A stretch of 6,739 nt of DNA from SIG459 sp045638085 (GTDB lineage: Bacteria; Bacillota; Clostridia; Oscillospirales; Oscillospiraceae), in the NCBI GenBank assembly GCA_045638085.1, contig JAZUAQ010000153.1, forward strand, positions 1-6,739, given 5' to 3'. The notes beneath the pieces were generated by a model that was not told the origin of the DNA, did no database searches, and saw nothing but the letters and a program-made list of their open reading frames with translations. Positions within the stretch are counted from its first letter, which is position 1. Every line of letters begins with the position of its first letter. Positions 1-5,410 of the stretch are shown here, one piece after another. The position numbers were made by a program, and so were the translations under genes.

Positions 1-31
1 CTTAATATGTGATGAAAATTGATTTTATAAA

Positions 32-51
32 TTATTGAAAGATTTCAATAA
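32..51 (-). repeat. Inverted repeat over the anti-sigma stop codon (weak terminator candidate)
   Basis: Two 9-base arms (TTATTGAAA and TTTCAATAA) are separated by 2 bases and include the TAA stop of the anti-sigma gene. On the minus strand the dyad is followed by the T-rich run TTTATAAAATC. The arms hold one G-C pair each, so the hairpin would be weak. It could be a poor terminator or mRNA 3'-end structure for the five-gene operon, or chance in AT-rich sequence. Only 31 bases remain before the window edge, so the true operon end cannot be seen. Confidence 0.35.
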
Positions 52-904
52 ACTGTGTGGTAGTGCCGACGGCGGTGTAGAGACCATCACTCGTTTCAAC
101 GATGACCTTTTCGCCAGTGAAATAAAGCCTTATTTCACAAAGAGTTCCGCCGCAGTCAAGCTGAAGCCATGCGTCAGCTCTTTCGTGAAGGGTGTACCCG
201 TCGGAGTAAATATCAGCCTCGTCAAGCAATGCAGTAAGGGCATTACTGTCGGTGTATCCGCTTCCGATAGCTCCGTCGATGCTGTAATCGTATATTGCAG
301 AGTTTATTTCTGCACCCGGGATATATACTGCAGTTGCAAGCTCCATTTCCCAGAAGGGTTCGGCAGGCTCGGCCGGTGCTGCAGGCTCAGCCGGGGCAGC
401 GGGCTCAGCAGGAATATTTGGGTCAAGCGTGGGTGCGGGGATAGGAGCAGCTCCATAGTTGACTTCGTTTCTTTCAAGAATGAAGTAATCCATATCGGGG
501 GCCATAGGAGCCTCCGCAGCGACAGCAGCGGGAGCGCCCGGATCGGGAGGTGCGGCGGGAGCGGCGGGGACAGCCTTATCGTAGCCTCTGCCGTTTCCAA
601 CGGCCAGTACGGCGCCCACAACAAGCACGAGGCAGGCGGCTGCGCTGAGATAAGAACGAAGGGGAATTATTTTAGCCTTTTTCCGCTTAGCCTTAACTCC
701 GCTCATAATGTTTTCGTGGAGAGCGGCAGGAACGGCAGAAAATTCTTCCTTAAGGGAAATGCTGAGGGCGGAAAAATCCTCATACATGGCTGCGCATTCC
801 GGACACAGTGCAATATGCTCTTCGACCTTGGCGCGCTCTTCATTATTGAGCTCGTTGTCCAGCATAGAGCTTATCATTTCCTGAATTTTTTCGCAGCTTA
901 TCAT
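32..904 (-). CDS. Membrane-spanning zinc-finger anti-sigma factor with Pro/Ala stalk and extracytoplasmic domain
   Basis: This 290-residue protein probably binds the ECF sigma factor encoded just upstream and holds it inactive at the membrane. The N-terminus has the zinc-binding anti-sigma pattern Cys4, His30-x3-Cys34-x2-Cys37, followed by a helical region. A basic stretch (KAKRKKAK, 71-78) precedes one hydrophobic membrane segment at about 85-103, so the N-terminus should be cytoplasmic and the rest outside. The outer part has a Pro/Ala-rich stalk (about 111-183) containing three copies of a six-residue Ala-Glu-Pro unit at 166-183, then a domain of about 105 residues that I do not recognise, with Cys251 and Cys256. 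The ATG start overlaps the sigma stop codon by 4 bases and follows a near-perfect ribosome binding site, which supports this start. The anti-sigma role rests on the zinc motif, topology and gene pairing. The inducing signal and the outer domain's function are unknown. Confidence 0.85.
   Translation of the reverse strand: MISCEKIQEMISSMLDNELNNEERAKVEEHIALCPECAAMYEDFSALSISLKEEFSAVPAALHENIMSGVKAKRKKAKIIPLRSYLSAAACLVLVVGAVLAVGNGRGYDKAVPAAPAAPPDPGAPAAVAAEAPMAPDMDYFILERNEVNYGAAPIPAPTLDPNIPAEPAAPAEPAAPAEPAEPFWEMELATAVYIPGAEINSAIYDYSIDGAIGSGYTDSNALTALLDEADIYSDGYTLHERADAWLQLDCGGTLCEIRLYFTGEKVIVETSDGLYTAVGTTTQFIEIFQ
356..409 (-). repeat. Three 18-base in-frame repeats encoding AEPAAP, AEPAAP and AEPAEP
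   Basis: Inside the anti-sigma gene, residues 166-183 consist of three consecutive six-residue units, AEPAAP, AEPAAP and AEPAEP. They are encoded by 18-base units that differ at some third codon positions. The repeat lies in the predicted extracytoplasmic Pro/Ala stalk, where a spacer through the cell wall would be expected. Third-position drift suggests the repeat is maintained at protein level rather than being a fresh slippage product, though the copy number could still vary between strains. Confidence 0.8.
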
Positions 905-1518
905 ACCTGCTCACCTCCTTTCCGTGCTTTAGACGGGAAACTATCAAAAAAGTTCCCGTCTTCGGAAAGAATTTCGCAAAGTTTTTTTCTTGCTCTGAAA
1001 ATTCGGGATTTAACTGTTCCCAAATCGGTATGAAGCAGGGAAGCTATCTCAGCGTAGCTCATACCGCCGCTTTCGCGCAGAAGCAGCGCTTTGCGGTAAT
1101 CCTCGGGAAGAGTCTCCAACGCTGCTGCAAGGGCGCTTTGGCGCTCTTTTTTCTCCAGCGCTTCCTGGGGAGTTGGAGCAGTGTCGGGGATATCAAACTG
1201 ATTTTCGCCGCCTTCATCGTTTTCTGTGAAGAGACTTATTGTGTCATTTCTTCTGCGGCGGAGAATATCTGTGCATACATTGCTTGTGACGCGGTAGAGC
1301 CAGACGGAAAGTTTGCTTTCGCCTCTGAATGAGGAAAGGGAAGTCCATACTTTGATGAAAACCTCCTGAGCGGCATCCTGCGCATCCTGCTCGTTACCGA
1401 GGGTGCGCATAGCGAGGTTATAGACAAAAGCCTCGTTGGCACTTACCAGCTTTTCAAAAGCGGCAATATCGCCTTTCTGCGCTTTGAGTATTATATTTTT
1501 TTCCTCATCGCGATTCAC
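901..1518 (-). CDS. ECF-type RNA polymerase sigma factor (sigma-70 family)
   Basis: This 205-residue protein has the two-domain layout of extracytoplasmic function sigma factors, which direct RNA polymerase to stress promoters. Region 2 spans about 21-90 and contains DAQDAAQEVFIKVW, SVWLYRVTSNVCTDILRRRR and related core-binding and -10-reading motifs. An acidic linker (about 95-125) leads to region 4 (about 126-182), with LPEDYRKALLLRE and the helix-turn-helix SYAEIASLLHTDLGTVKSRI that reads the -35 element. About 20 further residues follow; their last codons also serve as the ribosome binding site of the anti-sigma gene. The start is GTG, placed 6 bases after the dusB stop behind a GAGGTGA site, and the N-terminus MNRDEEKNIILKAQKGDIAAF is typical of the family. 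It is probably controlled by the overlapping anti-sigma gene. Its target promoters are unknown, and I see no ECF-type GGAAC promoter upstream of the operon that would suggest autoregulation there. Confidence 0.93.
   Translation of the reverse strand: MNRDEEKNIILKAQKGDIAAFEKLVSANEAFVYNLAMRTLGNEQDAQDAAQEVFIKVWTSLSSFRGESKLSVWLYRVTSNVCTDILRRRRNDTISLFTENDEGGENQFDIPDTAPTPQEALEKKERQSALAAALETLPEDYRKALLLRESGGMSYAEIASLLHTDLGTVKSRIFRARKKLCEILSEDGNFFDSFPSKARKGGEQV
911..920 (-). promoter_or_regulatory. Near-perfect ribosome binding site of the anti-sigma gene
   Basis: The minus strand reads AAGGAGGTGA, almost the full complement of the 16S rRNA 3' end, with 9 bases between AGGAGG and the anti-sigma ATG at 904. 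It lies inside the last codons of the sigma gene and encodes part of its Lys-Gly-Gly-Glu tail. It fixes the anti-sigma start and predicts strong translation of the inhibitor. Confidence 0.85.
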
Positions 1519-1524
1519 AAAGCC

Positions 1525-1531
1525 TCACCTC
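1525..1531 (-). promoter_or_regulatory. Ribosome binding site deciding the GTG start of the sigma gene
   Basis: The minus strand reads GAGGTGA across the end of dusB, including its TGA stop, with 9 bases between GAGG and the GTG at 1518. No ATG lies nearby in the sigma reading frame, so this site supports the GTG start and suggests that sigma translation depends partly on ribosomes finishing dusB. Confidence 0.75.
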
Positions 1532-2496
1532 AATTCGCTTTTGATGCGCTTGGCTATCTTTCTCATATCCTCAAGGGTTTCTATTTTTACAATGTCGCTT
1601 TTATATGCGCCGGAATAGGGAACACCGCGGAGATACCATGCCATATGGCGGCGGGCTTCAAGGCAGGCAAGACGTTCACCCCGCATCTCAGCGGAAAGCT
1701 CAATCTGAGCCATAACAGTGTCCATTCGCTCCGCAACGCTTGGACGGGGCGGAATAGCCTCTCCAGCAATTGCTGCGTTTCCGTCGCGGAATATCCAGGG
1801 GTCGCCGAAGCTGCCACGGCCTATCATAGCCCCATCACAACCGGTATAACGAAGAATGTGCTCAGCATCCTCGCCTGAGAAAACATCGCCGTTTGCAATG
1901 ACGGGAATGGAAACCGCATTTTTAACATCTCTTATTATGTCCCAATCGGCCTGACCTTCGTACATCTGCACTCTTGTCCTTCCGTGGACGGTTATTGCGG
2001 AGGCGCCGGCTTCCTGACACATTTTGCCGAACTCAACGGCATTCACGCTGCCCTTGTCCCAACCCTTGCGGAATTTAACGGTTACGGGAACGCCTGCTGT
2101 TTTCACAACGGCTTCGATAATTTTACGGGCAAGCTCAATGTCCTTCATAAGTCCGCATCCGTCGCCGTTGCCTGCGATTTTTCCAACAGGACAGCCCATG
2201 TTAATGTCGAGGATATCAGCTCTCGAGTATTCAACAGCCATAGGCGCAGCCTCTGCCATAACTTCGGGTTCGTGTCCGAAAATCTGGGCGGCAAGAGGTC
2301 TGTCCTCGGGAATGGAGGCAAGGAGAGTGCGGGTCTTTTTGTCGCCATAGGTGAGGGCCTTCGCGCTTACCATTTCGGTGTAAACCATTGCCGCACCCAT
2401 TTCGCGGCATATGTGGCGAAAGGCAAGGTCGCTGACTCCGGCCATGGGGGCAAGAAGAAGCTTTCCTTCAAGTTTTATATTGCCAATTTGCATCAT
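1525..2496 (-). CDS. dusB: tRNA-dihydrouridine synthase, DusB type
   Basis: This 323-residue enzyme should reduce specific uridines of tRNA to dihydrouridine using FMN and NADPH in the cytoplasm. The FMN-barrel family motifs are complete and in order: LLLAPMAGVSDLAFR (13-27), QIFGHEP (71-77), DINMGCPVGKIAGNGDG (97-113) with the catalytic Cys102, VTVKFRKGWD (138-147) with FMN-contacting Lys141, ITVHGRTR (168-175), VIANGDVFSGEDA (199-211) and MIGRGSFGDPW (224-234). The helical C-terminal domain carries ARRHMAWYLRG (281-291). Length is normal for the family. The first of two tandem ATGs overlaps the exonuclease stop as ATGA; the binding site there is weak, so translational coupling is likely. 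One small variation is Cys114 in the loop after the catalytic Cys, where many members have Ser. Single-dus Firmicutes usually annotate this protein as DusB; which uridines it modifies cannot be read from sequence. Confidence 0.95.
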   Translation of the reverse strand: MMQIGNIKLEGKLLLAPMAGVSDLAFRHICREMGAAMVYTEMVSAKALTYGDKKTRTLLASIPEDRPLAAQIFGHEPEVMAEAAPMAVEYSRADILDINMGCPVGKIAGNGDGCGLMKDIELARKIIEAVVKTAGVPVTVKFRKGWDKGSVNAVEFGKMCQEAGASAITVHGRTRVQMYEGQADWDIIRDVKNAVSIPVIANGDVFSGEDAEHILRYTGCDGAMIGRGSFGDPWIFRDGNAAIAGEAIPPRPSVAERMDTVMAQIELSAEMRGERLACLEARRHMAWYLRGVPYSGAYKSDIVKIETLEDMRKIAKRIKSELR

Positions 2497-3248
2497 AATT
2501 CAATCTCAAGTCCAACAGGGCAATGGTCGCTGCCCATAACCTCGGGGAGTATATATGCTTCCTTGATGTTGTCCGCTGCCCGATTGGAGCAAAGGAAATA
2601 GTCAATGCGCCAGCCTACATTTCTCTCTCTTGCGGCTGCGCGGTAGCTCCACCAGCTGTAGGCATCACGGGTGTCGGGATGGAGATGGCGGAAGGAATCG
2701 GTGAAGCCTGCGGAGAGAAGCTCGGTGAACTTTGCGCGCTCTTCGTCGGAAAAGCCCGCGCTGAAATGGTTGGTGGAGGGGTTTTTGAGGTCAATCTCGT
2801 TGTGAGCAACGTTCATATCGCCGCATACGATAACAGCCTTTTTGCTGTCAAGCTGCTGCAGATAGTTTCTGAAAGCGTCCTCCCAGCTCATGCGGTAGTC
2901 AAGGCGCTTGAGTCCGTCCTGAGAGTTGGGGGTGTATACGCATACCAGATAAAAGTTTTCATACTCGAGGGTGACAACTCTGCCCTCGGTATCGTGTTCG
3001 GCTATGCCTATTCCGCGGGAGACAGAGAGGGGAGTATGGCGGGTATAAATGGCGGTACCTGAATAGCCCTTCTTTTCCGCATAGTCCCAGTAGCTTTCAT
3101 AGCCGGGGAAACTCAGGTCAATCTGACCTTCCTGAAGCTTAGTCTCCTGCAGACACACAAAGTCTGCGTCGAAGGAGGTAAAAATATCCTCAAAGCCCTT
3201 TTTGACAACGGCGCGAAGACCGTTTACATTCCAGGAAATAAACTTCAT
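2493..3248 (-). CDS. xth: Exodeoxyribonuclease III / class II AP endonuclease
   Basis: This 251-residue protein belongs to the exonuclease III family, Mg-dependent enzymes that cut DNA 5' to abasic sites and trim 3' blocked ends in base excision repair. All the catalytic landmarks are present: SWNVNG with Asn7, LQETKL with Glu35, VYTPNS with Tyr105, GDMNVAH with Asp144 and Asn146, YSWWSYR (198-203 region), GWRIDYF (212-218) and SDHCPV with Asp241 and His242. The length is typical. The ATG overlaps the trmB stop (ATGA), with GGAG 8 bases upstream. The gene sits between two tRNA-modification genes in the same operon. Firmicutes members are often named exoA or xth; the symbol here is by family, and the balance of AP endonuclease to exonuclease activity is not visible. 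Confidence 0.95.
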   Translation of the reverse strand: MKFISWNVNGLRAVVKKGFEDIFTSFDADFVCLQETKLQEGQIDLSFPGYESYWDYAEKKGYSGTAIYTRHTPLSVSRGIGIAEHDTEGRVVTLEYENFYLVCVYTPNSQDGLKRLDYRMSWEDAFRNYLQQLDSKKAVIVCGDMNVAHNEIDLKNPSTNHFSAGFSDEERAKFTELLSAGFTDSFRHLHPDTRDAYSWWSYRAAARERNVGWRIDYFLCSNRAADNIKEAYILPEVMGSDHCPVGLEIEL

Positions 3249-3970
3249 TCCTGATTCTCCTGTCTGCCTCTGGCATCGGAAAGGCTTGCGTTGCGAAGTC
3301 TCTCAACCTCGCCGTCGGCGGTGGTTTTGGTGTTTGCGGTTTTGATGGCAACAAGACGGTTTATCTTTATTCCTTCTGCATGGAACTTTGCCTCATAGTC
3401 GGTCATAATACCGCAGATGCCATTTTCATGGAGGTCATTTGTGACTTCCTTGAGCTCCCAGCCCTCAAGCGCAAACTGCTCAAGGCTCCACTGGAAGAGA
3501 GGAAGATTATCGGTCTTGAAATGTATCTCGCCGCCGATGGGGAGAACGTCTGCGTAAAGGCGCTGGAAACCGGGGGCAGTGAGGCGGTGCTTTGCGTCGC
3601 GGCTCTTGGGCCAGGGATCGCAGAAGTTGATGAAAACTCTGTCAACTTCGCCCATTGCAAAAATCTCGGGAAGGAGAACAACGTCTCTGTCCATAAAGCG
3701 TACGTTTTCAATGCCGCGGGATACAACGCGCTCCATGCCAACAACCATGGCGTCGGGAACTTTTTCAACGGCAACGAGGAATATTTCGGGATTAGCCTCA
3801 GCGGTATCCGCAGTGAAGCGACCCTTTCCGCAGCCAAGCTCAAGCCAAAGCTCTTTGTAGCCGGGGAAGCTCTCTTTCCACTTGCCGGGCATGGTTTCGG
3901 GCTGGTTTATAAGTGCAGAGCCGGCCTTCTCCATTCTGGGAAGAAGATTGGGCTTTTTTCTCATTCTCAT
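3245..3970 (-). CDS. trmB: tRNA (guanine-N7-)-methyltransferase, TrmB
   Basis: This 241-residue enzyme transfers a methyl group from S-adenosylmethionine to N7 of G46 in the tRNA variable loop. Visible motifs are the SAM-binding LWLELGCGKGRF (41-52), the acidic VAVEK (67-71 region), FINFCDPWPKSRDAKHRL (113-130), which is diagnostic for the family, HFKTDN (150-155) and TDYEAKF (190-196). The first ATG at 3970 is preferred because GAGGAG ends 9 bases upstream; the in-frame ATG two codons later is spaced too far. Residues from about 212 onward form a polar tail (TKTTADGEVERLRNASLSDA and a few more residues) beyond the usual family end. The gene opens the five-gene operon, 27 or so bases downstream of the predicted transcription start, and overlaps the exonuclease gene by 4 bases. 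Confidence 0.95.
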   Translation of the reverse strand: MRMRKKPNLLPRMEKAGSALINQPETMPGKWKESFPGYKELWLELGCGKGRFTADTAEANPEIFLVAVEKVPDAMVVGMERVVSRGIENVRFMDRDVVLLPEIFAMGEVDRVFINFCDPWPKSRDAKHRLTAPGFQRLYADVLPIGGEIHFKTDNLPLFQWSLEQFALEGWELKEVTNDLHENGICGIMTDYEAKFHAEGIKINRLVAIKTANTKTTADGEVERLRNASLSDARGRQENQE

Positions 3971-4003
3971 AGGATTACTCTCCTCATATTTGTTCTACCC
4001 TTT

Positions 4004-4032
4004 AGAATAGCATACTTTTATGTAAACATCAA
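4004..4032 (-). promoter_or_regulatory. Housekeeping-type promoter of the trmB-to-anti-sigma operon
   Basis: On the minus strand TTGATG (4032-4027) is separated by 17 bases from TATTCT (4009-4004). The bases just before the -10 are TGC, an extended -10 element. Transcription would start near 3997, giving a short leader of about 27 bases that holds the trmB ribosome binding site. It lies between the terminator of the preceding gene and trmB. Spacing and both boxes fit the vegetative sigma factor; no experimental start is known. Confidence 0.65.
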
Positions 4033-4070
4033 TGGAAATAAGATAAAAACCCACACTATAGATGTATGGC

Positions 4071-4114
4071 AAATTAGAAAAATCCTCCCCATGAGATTTT
4101 TATGGGGAGGATTT
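4071..4114 (-). terminator. Strong intrinsic terminator of the small orphan gene
   Basis: A perfect 13-base-pair stem is formed by 4080-4092 and 4102-4114 (AAATCCTCCCCAT against ATGGGGAGGATTT), with a 9-base loop. Read on the minus strand it is followed by a run of T (TTTTTCTAATTT, including the end of the stem). It lies about 50 bases past the stop of the gene at 4167-4550 and just upstream of the trmB promoter, so it should isolate the two units. Confidence 0.9.
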
Positions 4115-4146
4115 GGGTTTTGAATATCGCGGTATTATTCTGTTCG

Positions 4147-4162
4147 ACAAATTGGAATTTGT
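4147..4162. repeat. Short perfect dyad just after the small gene's stop codon
   Basis: ACAAATT and AATTTGT form 7-base arms around GG, starting 4 bases past the stop codon of the small gene. It is AT-rich and has no following T run, so it is not a terminator by itself. It could be a 3'-end mRNA structure, a protein-binding dyad or chance. Confidence 0.4.
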
Positions 4163-4166
4163 TAGT

Positions 4167-4550
4167 TTATGGTTTGCAGAGCCACCATTCATTTTCGTAT
4201 AGTATTGCAATACCATCCTTGACCCTTGCATAAGGCATATTTAATACTCTATTGAAGTTTGTTTCGCCATTACTACTAGGCATTTCGTCAGTATAGGATG
4301 TTGTATATCCTATAATTGCACTCTCGTCAATTTCAGCAGGCATTGCATATTCTAAATAATAAATTAGATCATCAACCATAATGGCGGGCAGATAATCTCC
4401 CTTTACTGCAACTGCAGCATATTCGTTCACTGAGGATTCGTATAGTTGATTATTTTTAATTTCGATGGCTTGGTTAAAAGCAATGAATCCCAAAATACAA
4501 GTTAATATCACGGCAATTATTAGCGTTCTTATTGCCTTTGTTTTTTTCAT
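4167..4550 (-). CDS. Small membrane-anchored or secreted protein of unknown function
   Basis: I do not recognise this 127-residue protein with confidence. It begins with a short basic head (MKKTKAIR) and one hydrophobic segment at about 8-26, which fits an uncleaved membrane anchor or a signal peptide; a lipoprotein cysteine is unlikely because the residues before Cys18 do not fit a lipobox. The rest, about 100 residues, should lie outside the cell. It is acidic and contains LPAIMVDDLIYYLEYAMP, EIDESAIIGYTTSYTDEMP, NGETNFNRVLNMPYARV and a Trp-rich end (EWWLCKP). The strand-like spacing and the NGETNF, PYA and DGIAILYENEW pieces resemble hypothetical extracytoplasmic proteins of gut Clostridia, but this is only an impression. 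The ATG at 4550 is chosen because AAAGGAG lies 9 bases upstream; a longer version would need a TTG. The gene is AT-rich (61 G+C in 180 bases at 4201-4380) and sits alone between two terminator-like hairpins, suggesting a separately acquired unit. Confidence 0.8.
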   Translation of the reverse strand: MKKTKAIRTLIIAVILTCILGFIAFNQAIEIKNNQLYESSVNEYAAVAVKGDYLPAIMVDDLIYYLEYAMPAEIDESAIIGYTTSYTDEMPSSNGETNFNRVLNMPYARVKDGIAILYENEWWLCKP

Positions 4551-4559
4551 ACATTCACA

Positions 4560-4566
4560 CTCCTTT
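4560..4566 (-). promoter_or_regulatory. Ribosome binding site fixing the small gene's start
   Basis: The minus strand reads AAAGGAG with 9 bases to the ATG at 4550. This favours MKKTK as the N-terminus over the in-frame TTG at 4577, which would place the site inside the coding region. Confidence 0.8.
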
Positions 4567-4590
4567 GTCAAATTCAAGTTTGTACGATTG

Positions 4591-4625
4591 TTATTTCCAG
4601 TTTATCATAAAACTGTCCCACATAC
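4591..4625 (-). promoter_or_regulatory. Possible promoter with overlapping dyad upstream of the small gene
   Basis: The minus strand offers TTGTAT and TAAACT separated by 17 bases, and alternatively a TATGAT -10 with a poor -35. A dyad with arms CAGTTT (4598-4603) and AAACTG (4610-4615) around 6 bases covers the possible -10 region. A promoter is expected here, because a hairpin closes the upstream unit, but the boxes are weak and the exact site is uncertain. Confidence 0.35.
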
Positions 4626-4630
4626 AAGAA

Positions 4631-4660
4631 TAGTCCCGACAGGATAATCTGTCGGGACTA
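4631..4660 (-). terminator. Hairpin ending the ABC-F/ydcF unit, probable terminator
   Basis: A perfect 12-base-pair stem (TAGTCCCGACAG with CTGTCGGGACTA) closes a 6-base loop about 21 bases after the ydcF stop. The stem is GC-rich and stable. On the minus strand it is followed by TATTCTTGTATG, which has a weak, interrupted T tract, so termination may be partial. It has no T run on the plus strand, so it belongs to the minus-strand unit. Confidence 0.65.
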
Positions 4661-4681
4661 AAACCACATTTGGGCTTTATA

Positions 4682-5410
4682 TTATATTCCGTATACCCGG
4701 AGATGCACCATGCCGAAGGCTTCGCGGATGAAATAGTTGAGCCTTAAAACGGGGTAGCTTGTGCGTCCCGGAATACCGTAAAGCTCTTTGCCCAGCATTT
4801 TTCCCATAGTTTTGGCGCGGTGGAGATGGTACTCGCTGCTTATAACGGCAACGGTGCTTTCCTCAAGTTCTTCCCCTATAATCTCGAAGGAAAATTTAAG
4901 GTTTTCTTCAGTGGAAGTGGCCTTATCCTCCATAATGAGCCTATCGGGATTAACTCCGTGGTCTGTAAGATAATCGAACATGGCCTGCGCTTCGCTGAGG
5001 TTTTCTCCCTCGCCCTGACCGCCCGTGAGTATGGCTATGCAGTCGGGGTGCTTTGCCATATATTCAATGGTGGGGGTCATTCTGTTTACCATGGAAAGGG
5101 AAGGTTTGCTTCCGTTGACTCCCGCACCGAGGACTATTACATAGTCAGCGTCAACATCTTTGTCACCGCGGGAATCGAGAATAACTGGGATTTCCATGTA
5201 GGCAAAAAGACAAAAGCCGAGGAAAAGAAGGACGGAGAGAATTATCAACAGAGCCTTTTTTCTGCGCTTTATCAAAAAACCGTAGATAAGAACAACTGCG
5301 GCTGCACACATAAGGCAGTAGGCAAGGAAGGAATAGCCGATAAGGGCAAAGCGGAGAAAAGCCGCAATGAGCAAAATTATGCCAGCTGCAATGTAAAATC
5401 CTTTTTTCAT
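4682..5410 (-). CDS. YdcF/DUF218 family membrane protein
   Basis: This 242-residue protein has three hydrophobic segments near the N-terminus (about 5-20, 22-44 and 51-70) followed by a DUF218 domain. Recognisable pieces are DYVIVLGAGVNGSKPS, ILTGGQGEGENLSEAQ, LIMEDKATSTEENLKF and VAVISSEYHLHRAKTM, which match the family's conserved Gly-rich, Glu/Ser and Ser-x-x-His blocks. Members include YdcF and SanA-like proteins linked loosely to the cell envelope and cell-wall barrier, but the biochemical activity of the family is poorly defined. The ATG at 5410 is chosen because GGGAGGAG lies 8 bases upstream and the ATG overlaps the ABC-F stop by 4 bases; an in-frame TTG six codons earlier would bury that site in the coding region. 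Coupling to an ABC-F gene is probably operon packing rather than a shared pathway. Family assignment is secure, function is not. Confidence 0.9.
   Translation of the reverse strand: MKKGFYIAAGIILLIAAFLRFALIGYSFLAYCLMCAAAVVLIYGFLIKRRKKALLIILSVLLFLGFCLFAYMEIPVILDSRGDKDVDADYVIVLGAGVNGSKPSLSMVNRMTPTIEYMAKHPDCIAILTGGQGEGENLSEAQAMFDYLTDHGVNPDRLIMEDKATSTEENLKFSFEIIGEELEESTVAVISSEYHLHRAKTMGKMLGKELYGIPGRTSYPVLRLNYFIREAFGMVHLRVYGI

Noticed and set aside
35..1033. Long open frame of 332 codons on the plus strand opposite the anti-sigma and sigma genes
   Set aside because: It lies antisense to two well-supported genes, and its product is a Ser/Gly/Cys/Arg-rich string with no domain I can recognise. Such frames arise from codon bias of the opposite strand.
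1984..2601. Plus-strand open frame of 205 codons opposite dusB and the exonuclease gene
   Set aside because: It mirrors conserved enzyme genes, crosses their junction, and has no recognisable protein motifs.
3971..4070. An ECF autoregulatory promoter before trmB
   Set aside because: I could not find a GGAAC-type -35 with a fitting -10 at proper spacing. The only good match is a vegetative promoter with a 17-base spacer.
3380..4123. Plus-strand open frame of 247 codons opposite trmB, running into the intergenic region
   Set aside because: It is antisense to a gene with complete family motifs, and its end runs through the promoter and terminator sequence of minus-strand genes.
4167..4550. Lipoprotein assignment for the small protein
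   Set aside because: Cys18 lies within the hydrophobic segment, but the residues before it (Ile-Leu-Thr) do not match a lipobox and no other Cys is near the N-terminus.
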